Shown: positions 9,958 to 19,010, numbered from the stretch's first letter. The stretch is 64,000 nt of DNA from Ignavibacteria bacterium (GCA_016704345.1 JADJAH010000018.1:124001-188000), one strand, 5' to 3'. The notes: generated by a model from the letters alone, not told the origin. Numbers and translations are program-made.

Positions 9958-10003
9958 CATTTTCAATTTTCAATTTTCCATTTTCAATTTTCAATTTTCC
10001 ATT
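9958..10003. repeat. Short AT-rich tandem repeat
   Basis: Two copies of a 21-base unit (first at 9958-9978, second at 9979-9999), built from TTTTCAATTTTC blocks, plus a partial third copy. It lies just downstream of the fasciclin gene stop at 10020. No terminator hairpin is seen here. Confidence 0.6.
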
Positions 10004-10019
10004 TGTGACACATCATTCA

Positions 10020-10574
10020 CTACTTCGGCAGAACGACACCATCCACTACATGAATAATACCGTTTGATGCCGGCACTGATGCTACGATCTTTGCATCGTC
10101 TATGAATATTGCGCCGTCTTTCAGAGTGATCTTTGCATTAGCGCCGTCAACCATTCCAAGTATCTTACCGTCAGTCAGCAGATCAGTATTGTAAACCGCT
10201 ACAGCAACATGATGCTGAAGGATCTTTGCAAGCTTTGATTTGTTCTCAGGCTTTAACAGATCTTCAACCGTGCCTTTGGGAAGTTTGTCAAATGCTGAAT
10301 TGACAGGGGCGAATACAGTAAAGGGACCCGCGTTCGATAGCACATTCACAAGATCAGCCGCCTGAAGCGCTGCTACTAATGTTGTATGATCTTTGGAACC
10401 AACGGCAATCTTAACCACATCTTTTTGTGATACATCATCTTTCACATTTGCCTGGCCGGTTGCTACTTTTTCTTTTGTATCAGTTTTTCCGGAAATATCC
10501 ATTTGTGCATCATCCTTGCTACAACCGGAAATTATGAATAGGCAGAATGCTAAAACAGTTAGGACAGTTTTCAT
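10020..10574 (-). CDS. Fasciclin (FAS1) domain lipoprotein
   Basis: A 184-residue protein. The N-terminus MKTVLTVLAFCLFIISGC ends in a lipobox-like ISGC, so it is probably lipidated at Cys18. Residues 50-184 form one FAS1 domain: the H1 region GPFTVFAPVNSAFDKLP and the H2-like end NGIIHVVDGVVLP are both recognisable, with the conserved HH between them. FAS1 domains serve in adhesion and protein-protein contact at the cell surface. The first 30 residues after the lipid anchor are charged and low in complexity (spacer). It stands alone: the neighbouring genes on both sides are unrelated and it has no sorting domain. Confidence 0.9.
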   Translation of the reverse strand: MKTVLTVLAFCLFIISGCSKDDAQMDISGKTDTKEKVATGQANVKDDVSQKDVVKIAVGSKDHTTLVAALQAADLVNVLSNAGPFTVFAPVNSAFDKLPKGTVEDLLKPENKSKLAKILQHHVAVAVYNTDLLTDGKILGMVDGANAKITLKDGAIFIDDAKIVASVPASNGIIHVVDGVVLPK

Positions 10575-10786
10575 TTTACTTTTTTTGATTTATGAAGGAA
10601 TTTGTTAAATGGTACAAATTTATAGTAAATCAAAAATAGAATTATTCTTTATTACGTGGTTTGACTTAAGTCAACTTGGAATAAATGTAATATCTAAAAT
10701 TTTCAGTAGAGTCGTTACTTCCGGAAACTTAAATAATTAACCTTATCCCCGCATTGGATCCAGGCAATTTTCCGGGCACGCGGCGG

Positions 10787-10851
10787 GATCAGTCTGACTC
10801 AATCGAGTACGCGCTCCATTATTTCTAATTTCTTATTTTAAATTTCTAATT
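10787..10851. repeat. Partial copy of dispersed intergenic element (copy A)
   Basis: The segment ATCAGTCTGACTCAATCGAG continues into CGCTCC and then a TTTCTAATTTCTTATTTTAA arm. It matches the core and right arm of the elements at 25669-25788 and 23594-23704. The left arm is not recognisable here. Confidence 0.5.
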
Positions 10852-10870
10852 GCATTCCACCAGGCAAGTG

Positions 10871-11113
10871 CTATTCCGCGAATATAATAATTTTCCATTT
10901 TTCGAAATCTTCTTTAGAGAAATCCTGACTGTAATAAATCTCAAACAGTCTCTTCCTTCTTTCATCTTCAGACAATTCTGACGGCAATTGTGATACGATT
11001 ATCTCGCGGACTGTTCTACACATGCTCAGCATTTTCCTAAACTTTTCTTCAGGCGAAAGTTGCGAATACATTTCATCCAACTTCAATTGAGCTTTGGGGT
11101 TCGTATCATTCAT
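10871..11113 (-). CDS. Small protein paired with nucleotidyltransferase
   Basis: An 80-residue, charged, mostly helical protein (SQLSPEEKFRKMLSMCRTVREI; FEIYYSQDFSKEDFEKWK). I do not recognise a named family. It starts 8 bases inside the end of the nucleotidyltransferase-like gene 11106-11654, so the two are probably translationally coupled and their products made together. Small acidic or basic helical partners next to such nucleotidyltransferases are often antitoxins or accessory subunits; that role is inferred from position only. It has no signal peptide and is probably cytoplasmic, unlike most products in this window. Confidence 0.65.
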   Translation of the reverse strand: MNDTNPKAQLKLDEMYSQLSPEEKFRKMLSMCRTVREIIVSQLPSELSEDERRKRLFEIYYSQDFSKEDFEKWKIIIFAE

Positions 11114-11654
11114 CTGCCAAACTAATTTTCTTATACATGTCGTCTAAATCCAAATCCTTGATCGTCTTCAACAGGTAGTCCTTTTCCGTCATATATTTTA
11201 ATAAGTTTCTTACGTCATTTAACTGCTTTTCAGATTCAGAATTTCTTGCCCACAATAGTTTGGAGACGATAAGACCCTCTATTGAGATGACATTAATTTC
11301 AAACCCCTCAAATGCGAATCTTCTCTTTCTTTCAAACTTCAATACTTCGTAGGTTTCATTCTGCATTATGATAAAATCAATTTTGAATAAACTTTTTTTG
11401 TCGAAGATATTGAACATCAATTTACTATTCCACGATTCTCTAACCATATATTCGTCAACATAAAAATCTTCTTCAAACAATCTCACAAACTTTCTAATAT
11501 CTTTATCACTTAGTACAATGACTATGTCTGAATCTCTGGTCATTCTGGGAATAGAATAGAAACCCATTGCCATAGAACCTGTTAACATGTAATTGAATCC
11601 ACCTTCTTCCAGCTTTCCAACAACTCTTCTGAGCGTGTCTAATTCTTCCGTCAT
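11106..11654 (-). CDS. Nucleotidyltransferase-fold protein (AbiEii/MNT-like)
   Basis: A 182-residue cytoplasmic protein. Residues 20-45 hold the polymerase-beta-type nucleotidyltransferase signature: a GS motif (LTGSMAMGFY) followed by R-x-TRDSDIVIVL, where the D-x-D pair would bind metal. A later conserved segment, EGLIVSKLLWARNSESEKQLNDVRNLLKY, is typical of the AbiEii/DUF6036-like branch, with the Lys and the Asp-Val-Arg of the family. Related proteins act as toxins or regulators that transfer nucleotides to RNA or protein. It is encoded just upstream of, and overlapping, the 80-residue partner gene, a layout like toxin-antitoxin pairs. No third gene is present. Confidence 0.75.
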   Translation of the reverse strand: MTEELDTLRRVVGKLEEGGFNYMLTGSMAMGFYSIPRMTRDSDIVIVLSDKDIRKFVRLFEEDFYVDEYMVRESWNSKLMFNIFDKKSLFKIDFIIMQNETYEVLKFERKRRFAFEGFEINVISIEGLIVSKLLWARNSESEKQLNDVRNLLKYMTEKDYLLKTIKDLDLDDMYKKISLADE

Positions 11655-11942
11655 GTAATTGGCGTTTATTAAATTTGAATTGGCGAGTAGTTGTTAAATT
11701 GCAATTAACTTAGGAACATTAATTTTCAATGTCAACGAATACACATCTCAGTAATTCCTGTGCCGCATAGTAAGCATTGAGATATTATAGAAATTGGAAA
11801 TATTGCTTTTCCGCTATTGGTTCGATCCTGACACAGTTTCGACAAGCCAAATCATATTGCTTCATCCCTGCCCTGCGCTAACCGCTTCGTTGCGCGACTA
11901 TACAAATGTGTACTTTTAAAAATTTATTAATAACATCTGACC

Positions 11943-12569
11943 TCAGAATATCCAGTTCAGAGTTATTGTATAGACATGAAAATTATCCCACTCATCAAAC
12001 TCATTAGTAAAGGAAGGCTGCTTTAAGTTAATGTAATCGAATTTCACTTCAAGCGGTGTTTTGGAATCCGTCAGCTGTCTTACAGGTATGTTTAAACCAA
12101 ATCCGTAAGTGAATTCACTCAATTTGTTTTTGTTCTCACTTGTCCTTTGGTCATTCAGATCCTGCGTATAATATCCGGCTCTGAGTGCCACGATCTCGAG
12201 AAACGTAAACTCAAGTCCCCCGTGAAAGCCGCTGTAGTATTTCGAATTGAACAGGTCTTCATACTCAATATTTGCAACAACATTATATGACTTCAGCTTT
12301 TTAGATATATTCTTATCATCAACAGAAAGATTATATGCTGCACCAATCCTGAAAATCACAGGCAGAGGATCACCCTGATCTGCATCAGAGAAAGAATATT
12401 CTGCGAAAGTTGCATTCATCAAGCTAGTACCAATGTTGAATTTATGATCAAGCTTTTTCGACTCAATATTAAATGATTTGATAGCTCCTAAGTCGAAATA
12501 GAAGACGTCATTATTTCCACTTCCCGTTTCATTTCCAACAGTCAATTCACGATTGCCGCCGGAATGCAA
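11943..12569 (-). CDS. PorV/PorQ-like outer-membrane protein, C-terminal fragment
   Basis: A 208-residue beta-rich fragment with alternating hydrophobic strands, ending in the outer-membrane-barrel style terminus YTITLNWIF (C-terminal Phe). It follows the 12764-13045 fragment in the same gene. Between them (12570-12763) the minus strand still codes for recognisable protein (for example GASYKIDKYGTIGFKQG and EYGNLIGETYDPE), but with in-frame stops and at least two single-base shifts. I read 11943-13045 as one damaged FadL-like barrel gene of the PorV/PorQ/UPF0164 type. PorV itself helps release T9SS cargo at the outer membrane, but this family is broad and the specific role cannot be assigned. 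Confidence 0.6.
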   Translation of the reverse strand: MHSGGNRELTVGNETGSGNNDVFYFDLGAIKSFNIESKKLDHKFNIGTSLMNATFAEYSFSDADQGDPLPVIFRIGAAYNLSVDDKNISKKLKSYNVVANIEYEDLFNSKYYSGFHGGLEFTFLEIVALRAGYYTQDLNDQRTSENKNKLSEFTYGFGLNIPVRQLTDSKTPLEVKFDYINLKQPSFTNEFDEWDNFHVYTITLNWIF

Positions 12570-12763
12570 AAATTCAGATTAGCCCCAACGAAAGTCCTTT
12601 ATTACTTCCGATGATAAGGTCAGCCTGAAGCATGCTCATTCAGGATCGTAAGTTTCACCTATCAGATTGCCGTACTCATTTATAAAATTTATTTCATCTC
12701 CAAATCAAAATAATCCCTGCTTGAACCCGATGGTGCCGTACTTATCAATTTTGTAGGATGCGC

Positions 12764-13045
12764 CTATGAAATTGTACTTCGCCTCTTCAGAAGATAGAAT
12801 GGACCTGCAAAACTTGCATTAACATTCAGCCCCTTCAGCGATGCCATTCCTGCCGGATTGTAGTAATATGACAGTGGATCACCTGTAACTGCCGATAGAC
12901 CTCTTCCCATGGCTTCGGCTCTTGCACTCGGCTGTCTTCCGAGAAAGAACTCCGGAAACACACCGTTGTAATTTTGTGAAAATGATTCAGAAAAAACTCC
13001 GGCAAACATTGCCAGCAATGTAACAAAGTAAAATTTGAATTTCAT
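12764..13045 (-). CDS. PorV/PorQ-like outer-membrane protein, N-terminal fragment
   Basis: The start at 13045 is chosen because GGAGG lies 8 bases before this ATG; a longer reading from a TTG at 13060 would translate the ribosome site itself. Signal peptide MKFKFYFVTLLAMFAGVFSESFSQ. The mature start then shows the PorV/PorQ family pattern: FFLGRQPSARAEAMGRG, AVTGDPLSYYYNPAGMA. The reading frame is lost at about 12775-12785 (KRRSTIS). The correct continuation, EEAKYNFIGASY, is one base away. See the entry at 11943 for the rest of the gene. Confidence 0.65.
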   Translation of the reverse strand: MKFKFYFVTLLAMFAGVFSESFSQNYNGVFPEFFLGRQPSARAEAMGRGLSAVTGDPLSYYYNPAGMASLKGLNVNASFAGPFYLLKRRSTIS

Positions 13046-13218
13046 TTTTTTATCCTCCAATTTTAATAGAACAATTTTGTTTATGACGCTTTGTGAATCC
13101 GGAATCTGTAATTATTCAGAGCTGCTATTAATTCATTGTTCTTAACTCATGAATTTCTGCTGCTCAGTTTGTCTGAAAGTCCGGGAATTTTTCCGTCATT
13201 CTTCGTACTTAAGATTCC

Positions 13219-14547
13219 TTATAACATCTTATGCATTCGCTTCATGCTAAGATATTCCCTCCTGAAAACAATATTCATACCCAGAAGGAATGCCATCATG
13301 ACCGGATTAAAGCTTAACGACCTTTTCATGATTTGAGAATATGTGGCAAGTTTTCCGTACAACTCAAGGAATCCCCGCTCGGTTTGTTCAGCAGTCATTA
13401 GTTTGGGTATGAAGAAACATGTGTTACATGCTGAATTGTAAAAGCTGTTGTTCTTCAGAAGTTCCTGTTCTTCATCAAACAAGATCCTATGTTCCTGCTT
13501 CAACCTTTGATAGATCCTCGTTCCCGGCACAGGGATCAGAATATTCAGGATAGGTATAGATATTTTTACCGAGCTGATGAAATCATAAAGCATCTGAGGA
13601 GTTTCAGTCGTATCATTATCAAGCCCGAACATGAAGTATCCCGCAACCTTGATTCCGCTCTGATCAATATTTTGGAGTCTTTGACTGTAACTCTGAACCA
13701 TGTATTTCTTATTCACTCCGGAAAGATTTTGCTGACTGAGTGTTTCCATTCCAATGAACAATAACCTGCATCCTGCTTTGTACAATAGACGCAGCGCCTC
13801 AAGGTCATCGCCAATATCAACTGTAATCTGAGCACCCCACTTGAGATTGATATCGTTGTCAATCATGGCTTTCAGAAGTTTCAGAAGATATTCCCGATTA
13901 TTGTATATGTTGTTATCCACGAAGCCTGCTTTCTTTGATATCCTGCTTATGCTCTTTAGGTCTTCAATTACATATTCAATTTTCCTAAGTCTGAAATTGC
14001 TCTTATAAACTGCAGCAGTGCAGCAAAAATCACAATCATTAATACACCCTATGCTGCTGAGCACAGGCATGAATGTTATCTTCTTGTCTGATAAGACGGA
14101 ATAATCGAACGGAAAATTTATATCAATGCCGCAATGGTATTCACGTTGAAGCTGATTATTTTCCGCATCGGTTAAAATCTTCTTCATGTCCTTGGGACCG
14201 GGATTGCCGTGAACAATGGAATCGCATACATCTGTTAAGAGATGTGAACTGAAGTGCGCCTGGTATCCGCCAAAAATTACGATCTTATTTCGGCTCTTGA
14301 ACTCCCGGGCTATTTCCATTCCCTGTGCAATGTCGTATCCCATTGAGGTGATTGCAATTACTGAAGCATCCGTCTCGTAGTCAATGTCATCAAAATATTG
14401 AAGAACAACTTTCTTTTCCCAATCGGGTGGTGTTGCAGCGCTCAGTGCAGGCATTGCGAGAGAATGGACATACATGCTGTCACCTTTTAACAATTTGCCG
14501 TCCGAAGTTTGGTAGGTTGGTTGTATGTAATAGATTTTCTTTTTCAT
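13219..14547 (-). CDS. B12-binding-type radical SAM protein
   Basis: A 442-residue protein with no signal peptide. The N-terminal 135 residues resemble the cobalamin-binding-like Rossmann domain found in this class (ASVIAITSMGYDIAQG, KIVIFGGYQAHFS), though the classical DxHxxG B12 motif is not seen. The radical SAM core follows, with the 4Fe-4S motif C168-x3-C172-x2-C175 (GCINDCDFC). Later come a glycine-rich region and the YFMFGLDNDT and PVPGTRIYQRLK segments typical of BchE/HpnJ-like enzymes with the DUF4070-type C-terminus. It should cleave S-adenosylmethionine to drive a radical methylation or rearrangement; the substrate is unknown. It is unrelated to the surface proteins around it. Confidence 0.85.
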   Translation of the reverse strand: MKKKIYYIQPTYQTSDGKLLKGDSMYVHSLAMPALSAATPPDWEKKVVLQYFDDIDYETDASVIAITSMGYDIAQGMEIAREFKSRNKIVIFGGYQAHFSSHLLTDVCDSIVHGNPGPKDMKKILTDAENNQLQREYHCGIDINFPFDYSVLSDKKITFMPVLSSIGCINDCDFCCTAAVYKSNFRLRKIEYVIEDLKSISRISKKAGFVDNNIYNNREYLLKLLKAMIDNDINLKWGAQITVDIGDDLEALRLLYKAGCRLLFIGMETLSQQNLSGVNKKYMVQSYSQRLQNIDQSGIKVAGYFMFGLDNDTTETPQMLYDFISSVKISIPILNILIPVPGTRIYQRLKQEHRILFDEEQELLKNNSFYNSACNTCFFIPKLMTAEQTERGFLELYGKLATYSQIMKRSLSFNPVMMAFLLGMNIVFRREYLSMKRMHKML

Positions 14548-14745
14548 TTCATTATCCTCAACTTTCTGTTAAGTGTTGCTGAAATAATTTCATGGATAGC
14601 TAATTCTTCTTCTATTGGAGATCCTCGACACACGCTTCGAATCCTTTCTGCTTTAGTATGTCAGTGCAGATTTTAGGAATTGATGAAGCACACTCCTCAT
14701 TCAGCTAACTTTGAACATTCTCAACTTGTCACAAATCACTTCTTC

Positions 14746-15321
14746 TCAATACTCTTTCTTGTTTGCCATGATGATTCTGACAAGTTCGTCCTTCTTGTTA
14801 TGAAGAACTTTGTTCAGATAGTATGTTTCATCTTCATTAGGTGCAAAATTTCCTCCAATTATGCCTCCGGCAATAGTAGTTAGAAGTGCCACACCAACTC
14901 CTGCCATGTCTGCACCCATGGATTCAAAACCTTGACCTTCATTGGCCGAATGAATTGCGTATCCAATAAGACTTCCCACAAGTGCTCCACCAACTATTCC
15001 TGCTGTAATCCAAAGCCCTGTGCTGCCCTTCTTCTTGAATGTTAACCTTTCAATGTCAGAGATGTTGAGATCTAAAGAACTATTGTTAACATTTCCAAAC
15101 CTGACTGTGCTGTCATTCAAAAATGTAATTCTTTCAAATCCGCCTTTCTCAACTTTGAAACGTGTTCCGGGACTCCCGCTTTGATTGTTTAGTGGAACAT
15201 TGTAATACCGTATAGAGAACTGACCTGTGATGAAAGGTCCCTCCTGATACTCCTGTGCGTAAACTGTCAGAACACTTGAAGTGAAAATCAAAAAAACTGA
15301 AATCAAAATTGTTTTTATCAT
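14746..15321 (-). CDS. Exported protein with glycine-zipper membrane segment
   Basis: A 191-residue protein. Signal peptide MIKTILISVFLIFTSSVLTVYAQ. Residues 25-100 are a small beta-rich domain with no family I recognise (GGFERITFLNDSTVRFGNV, LDLNISDIERLTFKKK). Residues 103-165 hold two glycine-rich hydrophobic stretches (WITAGIVGGALVGSLIGYAI and GVGVALLTTIAGGIIGG), the glycine-zipper pattern of proteins that insert in or line the envelope. The C-terminus is charged and ends NKKEY. No operon partner is obvious: the flanking gaps are about 200 and 275 bases and the neighbours are unrelated. Confidence 0.75.
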   Translation of the reverse strand: MIKTILISVFLIFTSSVLTVYAQEYQEGPFITGQFSIRYYNVPLNNQSGSPGTRFKVEKGGFERITFLNDSTVRFGNVNNSSLDLNISDIERLTFKKKGSTGLWITAGIVGGALVGSLIGYAIHSANEGQGFESMGADMAGVGVALLTTIAGGIIGGNFAPNEDETYYLNKVLHNKKDELVRIIMANKKEY

Positions 15322-15596
15322 AGTTTTACTTAACTCCTTTTCATATCAAAACTATTCATAATGCTATTTACAATTGTCACGGAAATGTAAAAAGTAAATA
15401 CAACTTTCTTTGTTTTCGCGGCCGTTTATGTTCTAAAGAATTTTGCCTTCCATTATGTGATGGTGATCATCCTGAGTGTGCAAACTTTTTGATCACGATC
15501 CAAAATCATTACTTCCTTTTTGATGGTCCTCTACTCTGCAACAGGTATGCGTTACGCTCGGAAATAAAAATAAGGGCTTGAACTTTGCCCATTCAC

Positions 15597-16634
15597 TTAC
15601 ATTGGCAACCATACACTTCCATTCCATCTGTAAAGATAATCACAACTGCATTCCCAACAGAAGCAGCCCCCCATATAAACGTTGCCGTTGTTGCAGACAA
15701 GTGTCCTAACATTAAACCATTGATCATAAAACTCTCCCGGCATCATGTTCCAGTTCTTGCCATCTCCATGCACTACAAAATTCCAACCTCCGGCGTAGAT
15801 CTTGTTTTCATCCGCTGCAATTACCATGACATATCCATTCTTCCATATCCCCGGCGTTGACCAAACCGAACCGTCCCACTTTGCAAGTCCGCAAATGCTG
15901 TCTTCACCTGCAACTTCAAAAGTGCCGCCTGCATAAAGATCATTACCATTCACTGCAATCGAATATACTGCTCCGTCTAATCCGTTGCCCAAGGAACTCC
16001 AGATAGCCCCATCCCATTTTGCTATTCTGTTAATCGATTGTTCTCCGGCACCGGTGAAGTCACCTCCGGCATATAGCTTATCTCCCACTACGGCAAGCGT
16101 TCTCACTTTCCCGTTGAATCCGCTCCCGAGAGAAGACCAGCTTGTGCCGTCCCATTTTGCTATTCTGCCTGTAAGCGCACCTCCTGAAGTTATGAACTCT
16201 CCGCCTGCAAAAAGTGTTTTGCCAATTACCGCAAGTGCAAGCACACTTCCGTTCATACCTTTTCCGAGAGCAGACCAGTGAATGCCATCCCACTTTGCTA
16301 TGCAATTTACTTCGAGTTCACCCGCCATTGTAAAGCTTCCTCCTGCATAAACATCATTTCCCAAAACAGCAATTGCTTTTACACTTCCGCTCAGTCCCTC
16401 TTCCATGGCGCTCCATCTTGTTCCGTCCCACATTGCAATGTTCTGCACCTTTGCACCAAGGATCCCGTTGCAATCTCCTCCAACAAAGATCTGATCTCCC
16501 AAAAATGCTATTGAATAATACTCACCTCTTGTAAAAGAGAAAGGATTGGTATTATTATTCGAGGCTGGATCATCATTGCATGAAAGAATCATTGATAAGG
16601 TTAACATCGTAATTGATAATTTTAAGATATTCAT
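15597..16634 (-). CDS. Kelch-like propeller lipoprotein
   Basis: A 345-residue protein. MNILKLSITMLTLSMILSC is a lipoprotein-type signal with Cys19 as the likely lipid site, then a short Asn-rich spacer. The rest is seven repeats of about 40 residues with the pattern IAKWDGxxWSxLGxGxxGxVxxLAVxGxxLYAGGxFxxAGE. This is the same propeller type as in the 3533-5188 protein, but anchored by a lipid instead of a C-terminal module. Tryptophan and glycine positions are regular throughout, so the propeller looks intact. It probably faces the periplasm or cell surface as a binding scaffold. No enzyme motif is seen. The 275-base gap upstream of its neighbour (15322-15596) holds nothing I can name. Confidence 0.8.
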   Translation of the reverse strand: MNILKLSITMLTLSMILSCNDDPASNNNTNPFSFTRGEYYSIAFLGDQIFVGGDCNGILGAKVQNIAMWDGTRWSAMEEGLSGSVKAIAVLGNDVYAGGSFTMAGELEVNCIAKWDGIHWSALGKGMNGSVLALAVIGKTLFAGGEFITSGGALTGRIAKWDGTSWSSLGSGFNGKVRTLAVVGDKLYAGGDFTGAGEQSINRIAKWDGAIWSSLGNGLDGAVYSIAVNGNDLYAGGTFEVAGEDSICGLAKWDGSVWSTPGIWKNGYVMVIAADENKIYAGGWNFVVHGDGKNWNMMPGEFYDQWFNVRTLVCNNGNVYMGGCFCWECSCDYLYRWNGSVWLPM

Positions 16635-16686
16635 AGTGCTAAGCTCCGCTTTATTTTAAGTGAATCCCGTTTTCGAATGATTCGAT

Positions 16687-16811
16687 CAATTAAGAATTAC
16701 GAATTTAGAATTAGGAATTCTTACGTGACTTACCGCAAATACTTTCAGCTCATTCATAACAATCACCGCCGCACCAATTCCTAATTCTTAATTCTCAATT
16801 CGTAATTCTTA
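16687..16811. repeat. AT-rich inverted-repeat element overlapping a stop codon (E1)
   Basis: Left arm 16687-16719 and right arm 16776-16811 are near-perfect reverse complements (AATTAAGAATTACGAATTTA type) around a non-repetitive core of about 56 bases. The right arm supplies the TAA stop of the Ycf48-like gene at 16809. A near-identical copy lies at 19011-19135 in the same relation to the next gene. Confidence 0.7.
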
Positions 16812-18107
16812 CTTCAATAGCATCATCCTCTTCACATCCGTAAAACCTTCTGTAACAAGTTTGTAAAAGTAAACTCCGCTCGACAATCCGCTACCGTCAA
16901 ACTCAACCTGATATGTCCCGGCGCTCTGCTTTTCATTCACAAGCGTTGAGACCTCATGCCCAAGCACATCATATACCGTGAGCTTTACTAAATTCGTAAT
17001 TCTTAATTGATAATTGATAATTGTCTTTGGGTTGAAGGGGTTGGGAAAATTCTGACTCAGGCTGTATCCGTAAGGAACTTCAACAGAAATAGAATGTACT
17101 TCAACTGGTTCGCCACCAGATATTGTCTTAAGTATTGTGCCATTTTGACCTACCGCCCAGCCTGTATTGTTGTCTATGAAATGAACTGCAGATAACCAAT
17201 AGTTTGAACTGTGAACCTGACTTCCCCAGTTTAATCCTCCGTTTGTTGTTTTGAGAATTATACCTGTGTTTACATTATATAAGTGTCCTACTGCCCAGCC
17301 GGTGTTTTGATCTGCAAAATAGACTGAATTCAAAAGATCACTTGTTCCGATTGTCTGAGTTATCCAGTTAGTTCCACCGTTAGTAGTTTTGAGAATTGTA
17401 GTGCTGCTACCCACTGTCCATCCTATGTTGTTATCTATAAAATGCACTGACCATAACCATTTATTTGTCCCGCTTATCTGCGGAGTCCAGTTCGTTCCGC
17501 CGTTGGTTGTTTTGAGTATAGCACTGGAATTTGTGTTGTAATCATATCCCACTACCCATCCTGTGTTATTGTCTGGAAAATGAAATGACCAGAATATAAA
17601 ACTTGTTCTGTTTAACTGTAAATTCCAGTTTACTCCTGCGTTTGTTGTTTTCAAAATTGTACTGGTATCCGGATATCCTCCCAAAGCCCATCCTGTGTTA
17701 TTATCTGCAAAATGAACTGACCATAAGTTACTATTAGATCCGCTAACCTGAGGTGTCCAGTTAGCGCCACTGTTTGTGGTTTTGAGAATTGTTCCTGTAC
17801 TACCTGATATCCAACCCGTGTTGCTATCTATGAAATGAACTGATAACAGAGATTGACTTGTCCCGCTTATCAGATTTGTCCAGTTAGCTCCGCTGTTTGT
17901 TGTCTTAAGGATTGCACCTAAGTCTCCTACAGTCCAGCCTGTGTTGTAATCCGCAAAATTTACTGAATACAGCCAATGATTAGTTCCGCTTATTTGATTT
18001 ATCCAGTTCGTTCCTCCATTGGTTGTCTTGAGAAAAGTGCCTCCATATTGGAGTGAGCCTCCTACCACAAAACCGACGTCGTTATCAGTAAAATGAATGG
18101 AGCTCAA
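16809..18107 (-). CDS. Ycf48-like repeat protein with T9SS type A domain (3' part of a frameshifted gene)
   Basis: About eight repeats of 40-45 residues of the Ycf48/HCF136-like propeller type (SVHFIDNNTGWxVGxxGTILKTTNGGTNW), then a T9SS type A sorting domain in the last 85 residues (SLSQNFPNPFNPKTIINYQL, YDVLGHEVSTL, SGVYFYKLV, KRMMLLK). The sorting domain should send the protein through the type IX system for release or attachment at the surface. The repeat name comes from a photosystem factor; no photosynthetic role is implied. The Met at 18107 is internal: the frame is open upstream and continues the repeats of 18134-19000 after a one-base loss in an A-run at 18284-18290. Confidence 0.8.
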   Translation of the reverse strand: MSSIHFTDNDVGFVVGGSLQYGGTFLKTTNGGTNWINQISGTNHWLYSVNFADYNTGWTVGDLGAILKTTNSGANWTNLISGTSQSLLSVHFIDSNTGWISGSTGTILKTTNSGANWTPQVSGSNSNLWSVHFADNNTGWALGGYPDTSTILKTTNAGVNWNLQLNRTSFIFWSFHFPDNNTGWVVGYDYNTNSSAILKTTNGGTNWTPQISGTNKWLWSVHFIDNNIGWTVGSSTTILKTTNGGTNWITQTIGTSDLLNSVYFADQNTGWAVGHLYNVNTGIILKTTNGGLNWGSQVHSSNYWLSAVHFIDNNTGWAVGQNGTILKTISGGEPVEVHSISVEVPYGYSLSQNFPNPFNPKTIINYQLRITNLVKLTVYDVLGHEVSTLVNEKQSAGTYQVEFDGSGLSSGVYFYKLVTEGFTDVKRMMLLK

Positions 18108-18133
18108 ACTAAAACCAACTCCACTTACCTGAC

Positions 18134-19000
18134 TTATCCATGTTGTTCCTCCATTGGTTGTTTTGAGAATTGTGCCATGACCTCCCGCTGACCATCCGTT
18201 ATTATTATCAATGAAATAAACTGAAGATAACTGATAGCTTGTCCCGCTTGTCTGTGGTATCCAGTTTGTTCCGCCATTTGTTGTTTTAAAATTGCACCGG
18301 AAGACATATTGTCATATCCCACAACCCAGCCGGTAATGTTATCTGTGAAATGAACTGAACGAAAATAACCATCAGTTCCATTTAACTGAGGTGTCCAGTT
18401 TATTCCGCCGTTTGTTGTTTTAAGAATTGTGCTGCTTCCAACAATCCAGCCTGTGTTGTTATCTGCGAAATGAACCGAACTCAATTCATTACTTGTTCCG
18501 CTAACCTGTGGTGTCCAGTTTGTTCCGCCATTTGTTGTTTTGAGAATTGTACCTGTGATTCCAACAGCGCACCCCGCGTAGTCATCTGCAACGTGAACAG
18601 AAAACAATGTATTGTCTGTCCCGCTTGTCTGTGAAATCCAGTTTGCTCCACCGTTTGTTGTTTTGAGAATTGTGCCGAACTTTCCTGTAACATATCCAGT
18701 GTTGACATCAGTCGAGTGAATCGAATACAAATCTTTACTTGTCACTCTTGTCTGAGTTGTCCAGCTTGTTCCAGCGTTGGTTGTTTTGAGGATTGTTCCA
18801 TATTCACCAACAGCCCAACCGGTATTACTATTTTCGAAATGAACTGAATTCAGTACATTGCTGGTCGGCAAAGGATTCTGCCAGAACCACCCGCTTTGTG
18901 CAAATGCAGATATGTGCACTGCAAAGAACATTACTACTATTGCTGTAAATCGTTTCATGGCGCTAACCTCCATTTTGTTTAAAATGAATCCCGTTTTCAA
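18134..19000 (-). CDS. Ycf48-like repeat protein, 5' part of the frameshifted gene
   Basis: The likely start is MKRFTAIVVMFFAVHISAFAQ (signal peptide; Met at residue 15 of the longest reading, about 18958), because GGAGG lies just before it. Then come five to six Ycf48-like repeats (SVHFADNNTGWIVGSSTILKTTNGG). The frame is lost after GAILK: the next codons read QQMAEQTG, whereas one added A in the run at 18284-18290 restores TTNGGTNW and joins the 16809-18107 part. The full product would be about 720 residues with some 14 repeats. Confidence 0.75.
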   Translation of the reverse strand: MKTGFILNKMEVSAMKRFTAIVVMFFAVHISAFAQSGWFWQNPLPTSNVLNSVHFENSNTGWAVGEYGTILKTTNAGTSWTTQTRVTSKDLYSIHSTDVNTGYVTGKFGTILKTTNGGANWISQTSGTDNTLFSVHVADDYAGCAVGITGTILKTTNGGTNWTPQVSGTSNELSSVHFADNNTGWIVGSSTILKTTNGGINWTPQLNGTDGYFRSVHFTDNITGWVVGYDNMSSGAILKQQMAEQTGYHRQAGQAISYLQFISLIIITDGQREVMAQFSKQPMEEQHG

Positions 19001-19010
19001 ATGATTCGAT

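Noticed and set aside
12570..12763. TGA recoding or selenocysteine in the PorV-like gene
   Set aside because: Other stop types and frame changes occur in the same stretch, so ordinary damage or error is simpler; no recoding hairpin seen.
16809..19000. Photosystem assembly function of the Ycf48-like proteins
   Set aside because: Only the propeller repeat is shared; signal peptide and T9SS domain show a surface protein, and no photosynthesis gene is present.
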